The notes under the pieces are model-generated. The model made no database searches, was not told the DNA's origin, and was given only the letters and a program-made list of their open reading frames with translations. The position numbers and the translations under genes were made by a program. This document shows positions 53,401-64,000 of a stretch of 64,000 nucleotides of DNA, piece after piece. The stretch covers positions 9,796,001 through 9,860,000 of the forward strand of contig NC_079515.1 of assembly GCF_000801105.2 (NCBI RefSeq), given 5' to 3'. Within the stretch, counting starts at the first letter, position 1, and each line of letters begins with the position of its first letter. Source of the DNA: Raphanus sativus (lineage: Eukaryota; Streptophyta; Magnoliopsida; Brassicales; Brassicaceae).

Positions 53401-53637
53401 TCTACTTCTTATGACTATTAATTTTATTTTATATTCAAAATTCTACATGTTTTTTTAGTTTCTGTTCTCATAATTGTTCAACTTTATTTTAGATTGAGAT
53501 TTACATTTCAAAACTTAAAACTAATTCAGTCATTTATATATTTACTCAATTCACTTACGTATTTTAGAAACCATAATTTTTTCTCCAACATGAATCTTAC
53601 CCATATTTATTCCAAAAAAGAAAGTATCTTGTAATAA
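53401..53637. other. AT-rich flank, no gene
   Basis: 3' flank of the DUF26 remnant, up to the MITE-like element. Confidence 0.4.
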
Positions 53638-54460
53638 GAGCATCTCTAATGTATTATTTCATATTTTACTTCAAAATAGTGTAATACCAAAATGAAGTAA
53701 GATTTTACTTCAATATATTCTTCTATTTTTATTTCAAAGGTCATATATTTTATCAATAATTATTAATAATATCTTATATTTATAAAAATTTACCAATAAA
53801 CCCAACTATTTTATGTTTACAAAAATTCCTTTAAATGTAATTTATTTGAATTAAACATTTAATATTAAAAATACAAGAAATCATAAAATAAAATAAAAGA
53901 CAATATGTATATAAGTTGGTTCAATAATAAGCATTAGAATATTTTTTTCACAAATGATCAACTAATACATTTCGTAACAAAAAATGAGATTTTTTATTTT
54001 TGATATTCCTAAATCGAGAAAAATTTTTTGAAATCAGATATTTTCATCTTCTGCAGTTTTCGATAGATGTGGAGTTTCCCTTCCAAATTCAGTTGGTGCA
54101 TCGAAATCATGTTCATCCCAATTATCATGCTATGTAAAATTATACATGTAGTTATGATGTCATGTAATACATTTTTTCCAAAAACAAAGATGTCTTTTCA
54201 CAATAGCGAAATGCGACTATAAATCCTTTTTTATGTTATCTTTATTTTATATTATTTATGTTTTTATTTTATTATGTATTTTAATGTAAAATTATTAAAT
54301 AATGGAATATCTTATCTATTTATGTAATTATATGATTCTAAAATATTATTTAAGTAAGAAATAAAAATATTAAAGATTTAAAAGACCATTTAACAAATAA
54401 AAATAAATTTACTCTAATATGATGTTTGGAACAGAAAATAGATCAGGATTAGAGATGTCC
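53638..54460. mobile_element. Element with GAGCATCTCTAAT ends, 0.8 kb
   Basis: Left end GAGCATCTCTAATG (53638), right end ATTAGAGATGTCC (54448-54460), inverted with few mismatches, next to TAATAA on the left and TAATAG on the right as a possible target duplication. AT-rich interior without a frame. This kind of end is common in non-autonomous elements of Brassicaceae; the superfamily is not assigned. Confidence 0.5.
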
Positions 54461-54469
54461 TAATAGATT

Positions 54470-54727
54470 AGCAATCAATACCTTTATTTTATGTTGCCAC
54501 AGTACAAATCGTGTGATTGTAAGAGTTTGAACCCCTTTTTTTAGTCGACAGTTTTGTCACCGCAAATACCAACTCTCAGGTCCCAGCTTCTCCTCCCTCC
54601 TTTCTGTTACAAGCTGAAACATTTATTCTAGAAACTGAATTTCTCAATCAACTTCCGTATAAAGCAACCACAAGATGTGGATTATATTTATATATCCACA
54701 TCCTTTCTTGCAGTCTCATACAAAACC
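54470..54727 (+). repeat. DUF26-cluster upstream block, copy 5 (diverged)
   Basis: Degraded version: AATACCTTTATTTTATGTTG, AATCGTGTGATTGTAAGAG, GTCGACAGTTTTGTCACCGC, then TTCCGTATAAAGCAACC. The most diverged copy. Confidence 0.55.
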
Positions 54728-54810
54728 ATGTATCAAAATGCCTCATCTCGGTTCCTATATTGGCCATAAAACTGCTCACACAAAGCGTTTGTGCTTAGAC
54801 ATGATCTGGA
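54728..54810 (+). pseudogene. DUF26 exon 1 fragment
   Basis: ATGTATCAAAATGCCTCATCT... then CTATATTGGCCATAAAACTGCTC recalls the signal-peptide coding part of the cluster genes (TATCAAAACGCCTCATTT ... GCCATACAACTTCTC). Only this scrap remains and it contains a stop. Confidence 0.5.
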
Positions 54811-54974
54811 ATTGTGTACGAGAAAGACCTCATATATGTCGTCGATTCTAGATCCTTTGAATATTCCACGGTATAATATGGGCAATAGTTCGGAAAGACA
54901 GTGTTGTAAAATTAACAAATGAAACCCTGTGTGTTGGAATGTTATCTTAAGTTACCTAAAAAAGCAAGGATCTG

Positions 54975-55276
54975 GTAATAATAAATTAACAAATGAAACC
55001 CTCCATTTAAGGTTGGCATACGAATCGTGCGAACTAAGTCACACCTCTGAACTTCTTACATTTTCGGCCCTCTTGTCGCCGCAAATAAGTCTCAACCTTC
55101 AACTTTTCTCAAAGTGTAAACATTGTTTTCGAAAAACTGACATTTTCAAACGAACTTCGTATTGGGTAACCAGAAACAATTAAAAACTATATATATAAAC
55201 ATCATATATCTCGTCAGTATCTAAATCCCTCGGTGTCTCTCACACCATCAATCCCAACGAAAAACCATCCAAAACA
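54975..55276 (+). repeat. DUF26-cluster upstream block, copy 6
   Basis: AATTAACAAATGAAACCCTCC, GTGCGAACTAAGTCACACCTC, CGGCCCTCTTGTCGCCGC, CTCAACCTTCAACTTTTCTC, TTCGTATTGGGTAACC, and a TATATATAAAC box near 55190. Confidence 0.75.
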
Positions 55277-56316
55277 ATGTACTCAGCATCGTCTGTAATA
55301 AAACGCCTCATTTTGATCCACGTATTTGCCATACAACTACTTCCGACAAACAGCGACTTGTCCTTAAACACGACCAATGAGTATCTCAACCACAAATGCT
55401 TGGTTAATCAAGGAAAATACAAGCCGGGAAGTGAGTACGAGGACCGTTTAAAAAGAACCATCAAAATGATCTATTCAGGCAGTAACAAAGGTTATGACGG
55501 GATCGGCGATCCCACTTTTTCCGCTATCCTCCAGTGCCGCGGCGACTCCTACGGGCCCAAGTGCCATGACTGCTTTGCCACTGCACTCTCTGCGGTAATA
55601 TCACATCAATATTAATGATTCGTTATCTTTTTTTTTATAGTTTGTTTAAATTTGTGCACAGCTTTTGATTACATTTTAGCATAAGACAACAGAAAACTAC
55701 TTATATCCGGACAGGACTATATGTCGATATTGTGTCCCTGATAATTAGTTGAACTTCAACTCAACTACACCCCGGTCAACCCCAAAAAAAACCACATATT
55801 ATATGTTAATTAGCCTTGTGCCATCTTATTGTTGATTGTGGCGTGGATACTTAAAAATGTATATTACAGCTTGGTAGGCGATGTCCTTGGTACAAGGGGA
55901 GGATAATATGGTATGATCAGTGTCTTCTCGCGATTTCAACCTTCAATACTATTGGGAAGATCGATTACGACAATAACTTTTGTATGTCCAACGCGAAGAA
56001 GGTGGGAGGAGATATAGGCTCGTTTATAATTGCTTGGAATAATCTTATTCAAGATCTGACGACTTTTGCCACCAGTGGAGATAATTACACACTGTACTCT
56101 GTGGGAGAGACTCGGTACAAGGGTGATATGCTGTATGGAATGGTGCAGTGTACGAAAGGCTTATCGCCAAAAGCTTGTGAGGAGTGTGTGTCGTTTAATA
56201 GCTTGCATTTTCAAGATTGCCTGAATACTAGACGAGGAGGGAGAGTTGTAGGTTTGAGCTGTAATTTTAGGCTTGAGTTTTACCCGTTTATTGCCGAGCC
56301 CGTCCGGAATATTTAA
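55277..56316 (+). CDS. DUF26 cysteine-rich repeat secretory protein D (254 aa)
   Basis: Exons 55277-55594 and 55870-56316, in frame. Signal peptide MYSASSVIKRLILIHVFAIQ. DUF26 cores CRGDSYGPKCHDC and CTKGLSPKACEEC. The intron is about 90-120 bases longer than in the sister genes because of an A-tailed insert at about 55706-55793. Exon 2 most resembles gene A in ending EPVRNI versus KSVRNI. No lesion was seen. Confidence 0.9.
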
Positions 56317-58344
56317 TGAGCTAAAGAAATATTTAACTTTTTGCTTTCTTTTTTTTACAATCAAAAGTTTATGTAAAATCGAGTGCTACTTTACTCTTTT
56401 GAATGAATGTTTAAAGAATAAAACAACAAATTAGTGACAAATAAAAGAATAGTTTCCTATTTTGTAGTTTTATGCTTGAATTATTGTCTTCTCTCCTATA
56501 TCCTTTATAGTAAGCAGACTTTTTCTTATGATTTTATCAATTTTATTTATAGTCAAAATTTTACATGCCTTTTAGATTCTTTCTCATACTAGATAGAGAT
56601 TTATGTTGCAGATGATCCGGGATCAGAGCCAACAAGGCATTTAATTAATACATTCATACAAAACAATCACATGACAATTCACATTATCATGGTGTTTTCT
56701 GAGTTGTGACATTAAGCAATATAACGTCGAATTACTTAAGCGCAACTCCATATCACTGAACAAAAAACGTTTTTCTTTTTGACAAGAAAATAAAAAGAGA
56801 AAATTACATTGCAAGTCACTTTTCACATGTTAATAACTAAATAATTTGACCTCAATTGTCACCTACGGAAACTAAATGCACAGATATACATTATTAAAGG
56901 AGATCAAACTCCAACCGTTAATTTTATTAAAATCAACGGTCCTTGTACATCAACCACATATTACCTTTATCTTTCATCAAAACATTTTTTTTCTCCGTTC
57001 TTTGGTGGATCTCCGGCGGCGACCTAGCAAACATTCACAAGAAAAGAAAATAGGCAAATGGTTCCCACGACGACCTCACCGTGGGCTTGAACAAATAGAG
57101 AATGAGGGAGGTTCCCACGGCGACCATCACAATGGGTTAGTGTTTCCGACCACAACCCGATTCTCCTCCACGGCTCAATATTGCACCGACTTCGATGTTG
57201 CATGTATTCATTCCTATGCCCACGTCGGGGTTCACGAAGAGATGAACAAGGTACTTTCAATCTCTTTTTCTTTTTTTTACCACGTTCTCTCTATAGTTAC
57301 TCTGTTATGAAAGTCTTGGAATTGAAAAGTAGAATTCAATTCTCTTTAGTTTTGATGTTAACCATTACTGCTCTATTGTCTTCTCGCACGAAAATTTCTA
57401 GAAAACTGTGGATGTTGCTGTTTTGTGGCCAGGGAACAAATACACCATTGAGATTGATTGCAATTTCAAATTTGATGGACTTGGGTTACTAATTGATAAA
57501 ATAAACTGATAATTGGTATGTCCGCAGAGACGCTCCGTTTAATTTTTCCTCGATTGAATGAAAAAGGCTGAAAATTGAGCTTGCATGAATCTTCCCATTA
57601 TTGAGGTATTCCTCTGTTTTTTTTGTTTGGTTTAGACACACATGATTCCTATAAATGATTCTTGTGGTTTAGAAAATTGAGCTGGAATCTTCTATTATTG
57701 AGGTAAGTGCTATATAATATTATGATTCGGCTTGATGAAGTGTGCATAATTTTAGTCTCTACTGAGTTATGCTTTTTATGTTTTTTTCGAAAAGGTTAAC
57801 CAAGAGTTATGACAGTGTACTTAAACTTACCTTAATCACTGCAGGGAATAGCCAACAACTTTACAGCGGATATGAGGCATCATCCATAAGAATATCTTCA
57901 AGGTTAAGAAATTATTTAAGGATGAAGCTATCAAATGGCCTGCACTTGGATGTTATGAATTTTTATTAGAAACAAATGATTTAGTTGTCACTTAGTTCTT
58001 AGATGTTCGTTGAATAGCTAGTGTTGTGTCATTCGTTGATCTTTTGAATAAAAAGGGATTTGTGAGTTTGCAGTTTTACTAATCTAGATGTACATATGAA
58101 CCAATGTACATGTGGATTTTAATGTCACTGTAGATGTGGAGAGTAAAATGTTATATTGTACATGTGGACACGCAATTAGCTGTACGAATTTGAAAACTCA
58201 CAATTGTATGTTATAAATTGTAAATGTCTACTTGAGACTTAAAGACTGTTATATCATGATAAAGTGTACATGTTGATATTAGAGAATATATGTACACTCG
58301 GATATTATCGTACCAGATGGATAGTGTTAAACAATTCTTAGGTG
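56317..58344. other. Gene-poor region, no gene recognised
   Basis: 3' flank of DUF26 gene D, then mixed-composition DNA. Segment 56990-57310 has codon-like composition and repeats TTCCCACG-CGACC twice (57062 and 57110), but no domain was recognised. Possible decayed mobile element or gene fragment. Confidence 0.4.
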
Positions 58345-58937
58345 TAAGGATGTCAAAATGAGTTAGCTCGCTCAGCTCAACTCATAATGAGCTCAACTCT
58401 TTCATGAGCTAGTTCAACTCAGCTCATTTATTATATGAGCTTCAATATGTAAGCTCGAACTCAGATCATCTAGATCATGAGTTAAATGAGCTAACTCGTG
58501 ATCTAATACAAAATATTAATAATAAAACTAAAATAAATTAAATAGTGATAAAATAACTTCTATAATATTATTCAAAATTTAAATTTTAAAAAAAATCCAA
58601 AAATAAATATTAAATACTAAACAAAAACTAACCCATGAAAAAAAATAAAAAAAAATCAAACTCCTCGAATAAACTAAATTAAAGTAAAATGCCATAACTA
58701 ATAGTCCAAATTTGGGATCAATAAAGTTTGTGAAAAAGATGATAGGTTTAACGTGGGTTTATATAGAAAATTTTGATAACTTCTAAACAGGATAGTTTTT
58801 TTTTTTCTTTCTTCGAAAAAAGTATAGATAACTTTTAAAAGTTTTATTCCTATATTAATTATATATATTTTACATTTTAATTTTAAAAGATAAATATGAT
58901 AAATATAGAAATTATTTTTTTCCATAAAAAATAAAAG

Positions 58938-58968
<31 letters not shown>

Positions 58969-59161
58969 ATTACAAGGATAAAAATGAACAAGCTCATGAG
59001 TTAGTTCATGTTCATTAAAAATCGTTCATATAACTTGTGATATTTTTTTAAGCTCGATCAATAAACTTATTTATTAAATGAGCCTAAAATATAGAGATCA
59101 TACTCATGAAAAAAATGAGCTGAGCTGAGCTAACTAGCTATAACTCATTTTGACACCCCTA
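58345..59161. mobile_element. Non-autonomous hAT-type element
   Basis: Ends are inverted: TAAGGATGTCAAAATGAGTTA at the left and TAACTCATTTTGACACCCCTA at the right. The (G)GGTGTCAAAATG terminus is frequent in plant hAT elements. Flanking 8-mers CTTAGGTG (58337-58344) and TTTAAGTG (59162-59169) agree at 6 of 8, as expected for an old 8 bp target duplication. The subterminal parts are packed with AGCTCA/TGAGCT words, probable transposase sites. No frame. A TA microsatellite lies at 58938-58966. Confidence 0.65.
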
Positions 59162-60030
59162 TTTAAGTGTGAATCTAACATAACAAGCTACAATCATGAT
59201 ACACTGAACTGACAATAAGAAACCTGCATAACATAACTATCATAAGACCAAGAACCAAAAGCAAAGAAGAATCTGATGACACTAAAGATTACCAAATTGT
59301 TTATGTTCATTAGACCTTCAAACTTGAAGATCTCTCACATATAGACATATTTTTCACACAGAGACCAAGACAAGGTACATAGTAACTCAACCGATGCTGA
59401 ATGAGAGAGCCACAACGACGCTGCGATGTCTCTGGTGCGGTCTTTGAACGAATTGTTATTCTCTAAGATGAAAGGGAGATACAATTGAGGATTATCCTCT
59501 TGGATATGAGGCTCCAGACGGCAAAAGGGAGGAAGCCATGGTGGGGTTGACAAAGAAAGGAACAATACGGTGATGACTGTGACGCCGGATCGTGAATAGG
59601 GTGACAAATCGAATTGAGGAGAAATAGGATTGGGGTTCGAGGTTAGGGTTTATCTGACGAACTGCTCACATAAGAAGCCATTTTCTTAGCCGTGTGGGCT
59701 TGCTCCGGCGTGACATTCTTTCTCAGATAGTATCATTTCCTCGTTAGCGGCTCCGTTACCGCCGAGGAAGGAACTAAGGATACACGACAAGAAAGGACCA
59801 ACCATCGTTAGGCTACGGTTGCTACTGCAGAGGAGGAGGCAACAAAAATAGTCTAGGAAAATCGAACAAAGTTTCAAAACGGTGGTTTGACAGCGGTGGT
59901 AGAAAAAGGAGAGATGTCGTTGATGTTTTATGTGGTGGTGACTTTTGTGTAATTTCAATTTCTTTTTAAGAAAAAGAAAAAGTAGAGGGAATAATAAAAA
60001 AAAAATCATTTAGTTACTTGTCTTTAGTAT
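59162..60030. other. Unassigned region with a minus-strand open frame
   Basis: A 90-codon minus-strand frame (59607-59335) and a 107-codon one (60009-59686) are present, separated by an AACCCTAACC-containing stretch. I recognise no family in either. They could be a small lineage-specific gene or captured fragments. Confidence 0.3.
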
Positions 60031-60045
60031 ATACGAGTAGTTAGT

Positions 60046-61126
60046 CCTACGTTTTCTCCTCTCCCTTATCCTCTCGACTCTCTTCTTCATCTTTCAACCG
60101 AAATTTCTTTTTTCTCCAGTGACCGGCGCGTGGCGGCTCCGTTAGCGCCACTGCCGGTCCCGTTAGTTTCCCTTGCTCCGGCTCTAGTAGATCTCTTGGT
60201 TAATTTCGTTTAGGGCTCGTTTTTTTAGTCAAGCGGAGGGTGCTGTCTCGAGGAGCTCGCGTCGGGTCACGGTTTTGGTGGAGGTCGTGGGACTATGGTC
60301 AAGTCAGCCGCCGCTGAAGCTTGGTGGTTCCTTTTCGGGTCGTTTCTCAGGTCCTTTCCGTTTGTGGATTGAAGTTAAGTTTGGTGTGGTAGCGTTTTGT
60401 GTTAGCGGCAAGGTTGGGTTTGTTTGTTGGTGTTGGTTTTTATGGTTGCTGTCGTTGTCTTATTTGGTGGGGTAAGCTTAGTTTTCGATTTCTCTACCTT
60501 GGGGTTGACAATTGATTTAAGCAGATTGTGTTTCAAGTGGTGGTGGATACAGTGAATGCTTCTCTTCGTTTCCTTGCCGTGAGTGTCTCAGGAAGGTTTC
60601 GGTGAGCAAGGCCTTGGTTTTGCGTGGTTTTAGCTGGACTTCTATTTAGGGGTATGTGGGCGTAAGTGCGCTGCATCCATATCCGAAGGTGTGTGGACCG
60701 AGAAGTGATCTTTATTAGCGGATTGTGAAGTCTTGAGTTTCTTGGGCGTTATCGTTTGGCGGGCTTGTGCAGCAACGATAAGTCGTGGTGTATTGGGTTC
60801 TAGAGGTGGAGGTTATCGGGTGGCGATATGTGATTTGCAGCGATAATTCCCTTTCATTGGCATCTACTAAGTTTTATTATCTGCCGAGTCAATTGCTTCT
60901 CATCCTAGTGTAGTTGTTAATCGTTCTTCCTTGGTTTAGATGTGGTTCGAGTTATTATGCTTTTTATGTAAGTCTTAGTCGCCCCTGCGTGGGTATAAGT
61001 CGCCCCTTCGTGGGTTCTAGCGGCCGCCTCCTGTGGGTTCTTGAGTCTGGAAAAATGTTTGGTTGTCCGCCAGTTATTGTAGTAAGTCGAGTATCTAATG
61101 GAATGAATTTCAATTTGGGAAAAAAA
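60046..61126 (+). mobile_element. Poly-A retroposon with 15 bp target duplications, 1.1 kb
   Basis: Perfect 15 bp direct repeats ATACGAGTAGTTAGT at 60031-60045 and 61127-61141 enclose a sequence that starts CT-rich (CTACGTTTTCTCCTCTCCC) and ends in an A-tract at 61119-61127. This is the signature of LINE-machinery integration. The body is GC-richer than its surroundings, has no pol III boxes and no long frame, so it is neither a SINE nor a coding LINE. Size and structure recall the Sadhu retroposons of Arabidopsis or an internally deleted LINE. The family is not assigned. Confidence 0.75.
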
Positions 61127-61141
61127 AATACGAGTAGTTAG

Positions 61142-62320
61142 TAATTGGTAATGTTTAGTTAGTAGAAGTGTCTGAGTAATAATAAGTGACATGTGATGTA
61201 ATCAAAAGTCATAAAGGGACTCTTAACGTAAATCTCTCAAAACAATAAAAATATAAATTATAATATCGAATATGAACAAAATCACTGAAATAAATATACT
61301 AAATATAATATAAAATACAAATTTAACTCTTTACAGTCACCCAAAACAGGATTTTATCATCTCTGGAATATCCAATGATCCTTCATATGAGTTCAAGGAG
61401 AAACAAACATCAAACAATCATCAACATGCCGAATGCCTCTCTGAAAAACTTAAGTACTAGATGATTTGTCAGGGATGTGAAAAATATAATCTGAACCACT
61501 TAGCTTCCTAATTGTGATTCTACACTTTCTTCCCCACAATTAGTTGAAAACAACATAAACTGACCACCTGGTGGAGGAGAGCATCCGTAGAATTTCACTA
61601 TAATATACTGCTCCTGATTTGTAATTCCTTATAGCATATCCTTAGGAGAAATTGTTACATGTGGTATTACATCATCTAGATATTCAGGGTCTGAGGCTCG
61701 GTAGATAATCCTAAAAGCTGGATTCAACATTCAGACCTATCTGAGACTAAAGGGGGGGCAGGGGCTCGACTCCCGAACCGTACGTGAGCTGCCTTGCAAC
61801 CCACGTGAAACATTGATTGTCCTCTACAAGTATTGGTTTGAAGCTTTGTAGTCCACATCCCTGTAGACTTAAAATAGTTTTGAGCATCCACCAGATCCAA
61901 CTTATTCACCCAAACTCCTTTCAAAGAAGGAGCCTTAACTGTAGCATGAGTATCACTTTGAACTCAGCTCCAAAAAATCTATATGAGATTTTTTAAATTA
62001 AGTGCTCCGATCAACTCCATCTAGCAACAAGCGCTTTGGGTAAGGATCGCGACTCTCCTCAGTCACTTGATCGCCAGCTTCGATTGTTGGGATGAAATAG
62101 GATTTTGGGCTCCTCTTCACCGAATAGTAGAAGATGAAGAGCCGGGAGTTGGATTTTGAGGACCATCGTCTGAGATATGGGCATGGAGAATCCGGAGTTG
62201 TTGCTGGTTACAGATACAATCCGTCATCTGTGTCTACGTCGAAGGTCTAGGTATGCGTCTATTCACGACTTGGAAAAGCTTCGAAGACCATAGACGTGGA
62301 TGAGAAACGATGTCGAGAGG
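61142..62320. other. Gene-poor region, possible LINE 5' debris
   Basis: No gene recognised. Minus-strand frame 61924-61724 and the segment 62020-62230 may derive from the same LINE as the RT fragment to the right, but no domain can be read. Confidence 0.35.
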
Positions 62321-62329
62321 GAGCTTCGT

Positions 62330-62960
62330 TGCTCCTGATCGCTTCAAATAATGAAGTGTTTCATGAGTAGTCATTATGTTATCGGATATAGCTCTGCTGC
62401 GAATAAATGCTGACTGGTTCTCCACAATGATTGAGTCTAGAACTGGCTGGAGACGTTGCATAAGGATCTTTGACAAGATCTTATAATAGACATTGTATAG
62501 GACAATTGGTTTATATTCTGCAACTGATTTTGGTACATTAACTTTCATGATGAGCTTGATATGTGTATGATTGGAGTTATGTGGAATAACTCCTGCTCTG
62601 AAAAAGGCGATAATAATTGTATTCCAGTTCGTGCGGAAGAAACCCGCGGAGAATCCATCCGGTACTGGGGCTTTGTGCGGGTGGATCGAGAGCAATGCTT
62701 CCTTGATCTCTTTAGGTGTCGGGATGGCTTTTAGGGTGTCATTGTCCTCGCTTCTTATTGAGTTCGTAATTGCCTCTTTGAAAAATGTATCTGGTGAGGA
62801 GCTCGATGATGAGAAGCATTGTTCTTCAAAGAAAACTACCCTGAGATTACCTCAAAGATTTCATGTTCTTCGTATACAGCCTCACCATCGGTATTTTCTA
62901 TCACATAAATTTATTCAGAGCTCTACGTACTCTTGCCGAGGCGTGGAAGAAACCAGTGTT
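62330..62960 (-). mobile_element. LINE reverse-transcriptase fragment, minus strand
   Basis: Minus-strand words SIHPHKAPVPDGFSAGFFR (with Val for the usual Gly in KAPGPDG), VAEYKPIVLYNVYYKILSKI and NQSAFIRSRAISDNI are the N-terminal RT motifs of plant L1-type LINEs. The frame 62695-62234 leaves the family after about LKRSGATKLP. The upstream part to about 62960 is degenerate. Inactive. Confidence 0.75.
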
Positions 62961-63689
62961 CTTATCGCCCAGATATATATATATATTTACGGTTAATATA
63001 TGATAAACATTACATGTGTTTGCACAATCGTTATTGTGAATGTTGGTGTTTGGGGTAGCGCGAAGTTACAATTCAGAATATGTCATGCGTATAAAGCCTG
63101 TTACAACTAATCTTTAGTGACAAATTGGAATTTGTCTGTACCGGAGATGTAAATGAAGGTTAATGCCTTGTTATATTAGAATATATTGGAATAATATTTT
63201 TATGGGTCATTATAACCAGATATTAAATCGATATTCAAGATTAAATTTGTAATAACCAGCAATATCATTTTGTTGATTAAGATTTTCAATGTCGGGTTAG
63301 TTCATGTTTAACAGGTAATGATTACATTTTCAGATACAAAATACTTTGAGATGAATATAAAATTTAATAGCTAGATATTACACAGTTATGAAACTCAATT
63401 ATCAGATATTACATAGTTTATCCGGATGACATAGTTACCGGAAAATGGTTTTTGTATTACAAAGTTAATCCAGATGGAGGCAGATTTGAGCAAGTGGCTA
63501 TAGCTTCCTTTTACTTTGAAGAGCTGAGCAAAATGGTGCATGCTGTACAAGAATCATTCAAGAGACGCGTAGTTTGAAGGTGAGATTGGGCAGTCTCCGT
63601 GTGAGCACTTGAAGCAGATAAAGAAACATTTATACCAAAAAAGGGGAAGAGATTCAACACATTTATTTAGTTGAGATCACACTCGTCCC
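62961..63689. other. AT-rich region, no gene
   Basis: A short TA run at about 62972-62990; nothing else recognised. Confidence 0.4.
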
Positions 63690-64000
63690 CTCATGACTCA
63701 AGCCATGAAAAGGCAAGATTACATGCCGCTGGTGGAGAAAGTAAGAGGTAGAATTAGTACTTGGACAAGTAAATATCTCTCATATGCAGGACGTCTTCAG
63801 TTGATAAGTGCAGTATTGCTGAGTATTGTTAACTTTTGGGCTGCGGTATTCAGGCTACCTAGCAATTGTATTAAGGAAGTTGAAAGTATTTGCGCTTCGT
63901 TTCTCTGTTCAGGTCCTGATTTGAGGTCTACGGGTGCAAAAGTTGCTTGGGAAGGTATCTGTAAACCAAGGATGGAGGGAGGATTGGGAATCGGACCGCT
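63690..64000 (+). mobile_element. LINE reverse-transcriptase C-terminal part, cut by the window edge
   Basis: Plus-strand frame reads PLMTQAMKRQDYMPLVEKV, RISTWTSKYLSYAGRLQLI, VNFWAAVFRLPSNCIKEVE and KPRMEGGLGIG, the conserved region after the RT active site in plant LINEs. Open to the right edge, so its 3' part lies outside. Orientation is opposite to the fragment at 62330-62960, so they are not one simple copy. Confidence 0.78.

Noticed and set aside
56827..60018. TAACTAAATAATTTGA and TCATTTAGTTA as terminal repeats of a 3.2 kb element
   Set aside because: Similarity covers only about 14 bases of AT-rich sequence and does not extend; no target duplication.

Overview
This is plant nuclear DNA from the family Brassicaceae. 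The evidence is intron-rich genes with GT-AG splicing, telo-box and site II promoter motifs, and a gene order that, from memory, follows Arabidopsis thaliana chromosome 3 around At3g21770-At3g21990: peroxidase 30, UGT71B6, ATXR2, PEX22, CYCP2;1, then a cluster of DUF26 cysteine-rich secreted proteins. The genus cannot be fixed from the sequence alone. Orthologue names rest on remembered Arabidopsis proteins, not on a search.

Layout. 1-174: end of a Helitron-like element. 568-1965 (+): peroxidase PER30. 2397-4085 (-): UGT71B6, broken by a SINE. 4700-5414 (+): a promoter with site II and telo boxes followed by three box C/D snoRNA genes in a row. 6593-6861: Stowaway MITE. 7751-10578 (-): ATXR2, 14 exons. 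11450-12504 (-): hAT transposase remnant where Arabidopsis carries SKP1-like genes. 13264-15179 (-): PEX22. 16767-17623 (-): CYCP2;1. 17.6-35 kb: AT-rich, transposon-dominated DNA with a 1.45 kb fold-back element, a second SINE, Helitron-like ends and an 8.4 kb CACTA element whose two genes both read through completely.

35.2-56.3 kb (+): tandem cluster of DUF26 secreted-protein genes (four with intact reading frames, two wrecks), each behind a copy of the same roughly 300 bp upstream block. The cluster is split by a LINE carrying a young Ty1/copia element (40885-45559) and by a complete 14-exon UGT80B1 (TT15) sterol glucosyltransferase gene (46140-49661), which in Arabidopsis lies on another chromosome. 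56.3-64 kb: no secure host gene. It holds a non-autonomous hAT element, a 1.1 kb poly-A retroposon with 15 bp target duplications, and two oppositely oriented LINE reverse-transcriptase fragments, the second running off the right edge.

The host genes do not form one pathway. ATXR2 (chromatin), PEX22 (peroxisome import), CYCP2;1 (cell cycle) and UGT80B1 (steryl glucosides) are housekeeping-type genes. PER30, UGT71B6 and the DUF26 genes belong to rapidly duplicating families. The most informative points are the snoRNA cluster with readable rRNA guides, the SINE knockout of UGT71B6, the intact CACTA element sitting in the loop of a palindrome without an obvious target duplication, and the relocated UGT80B1.
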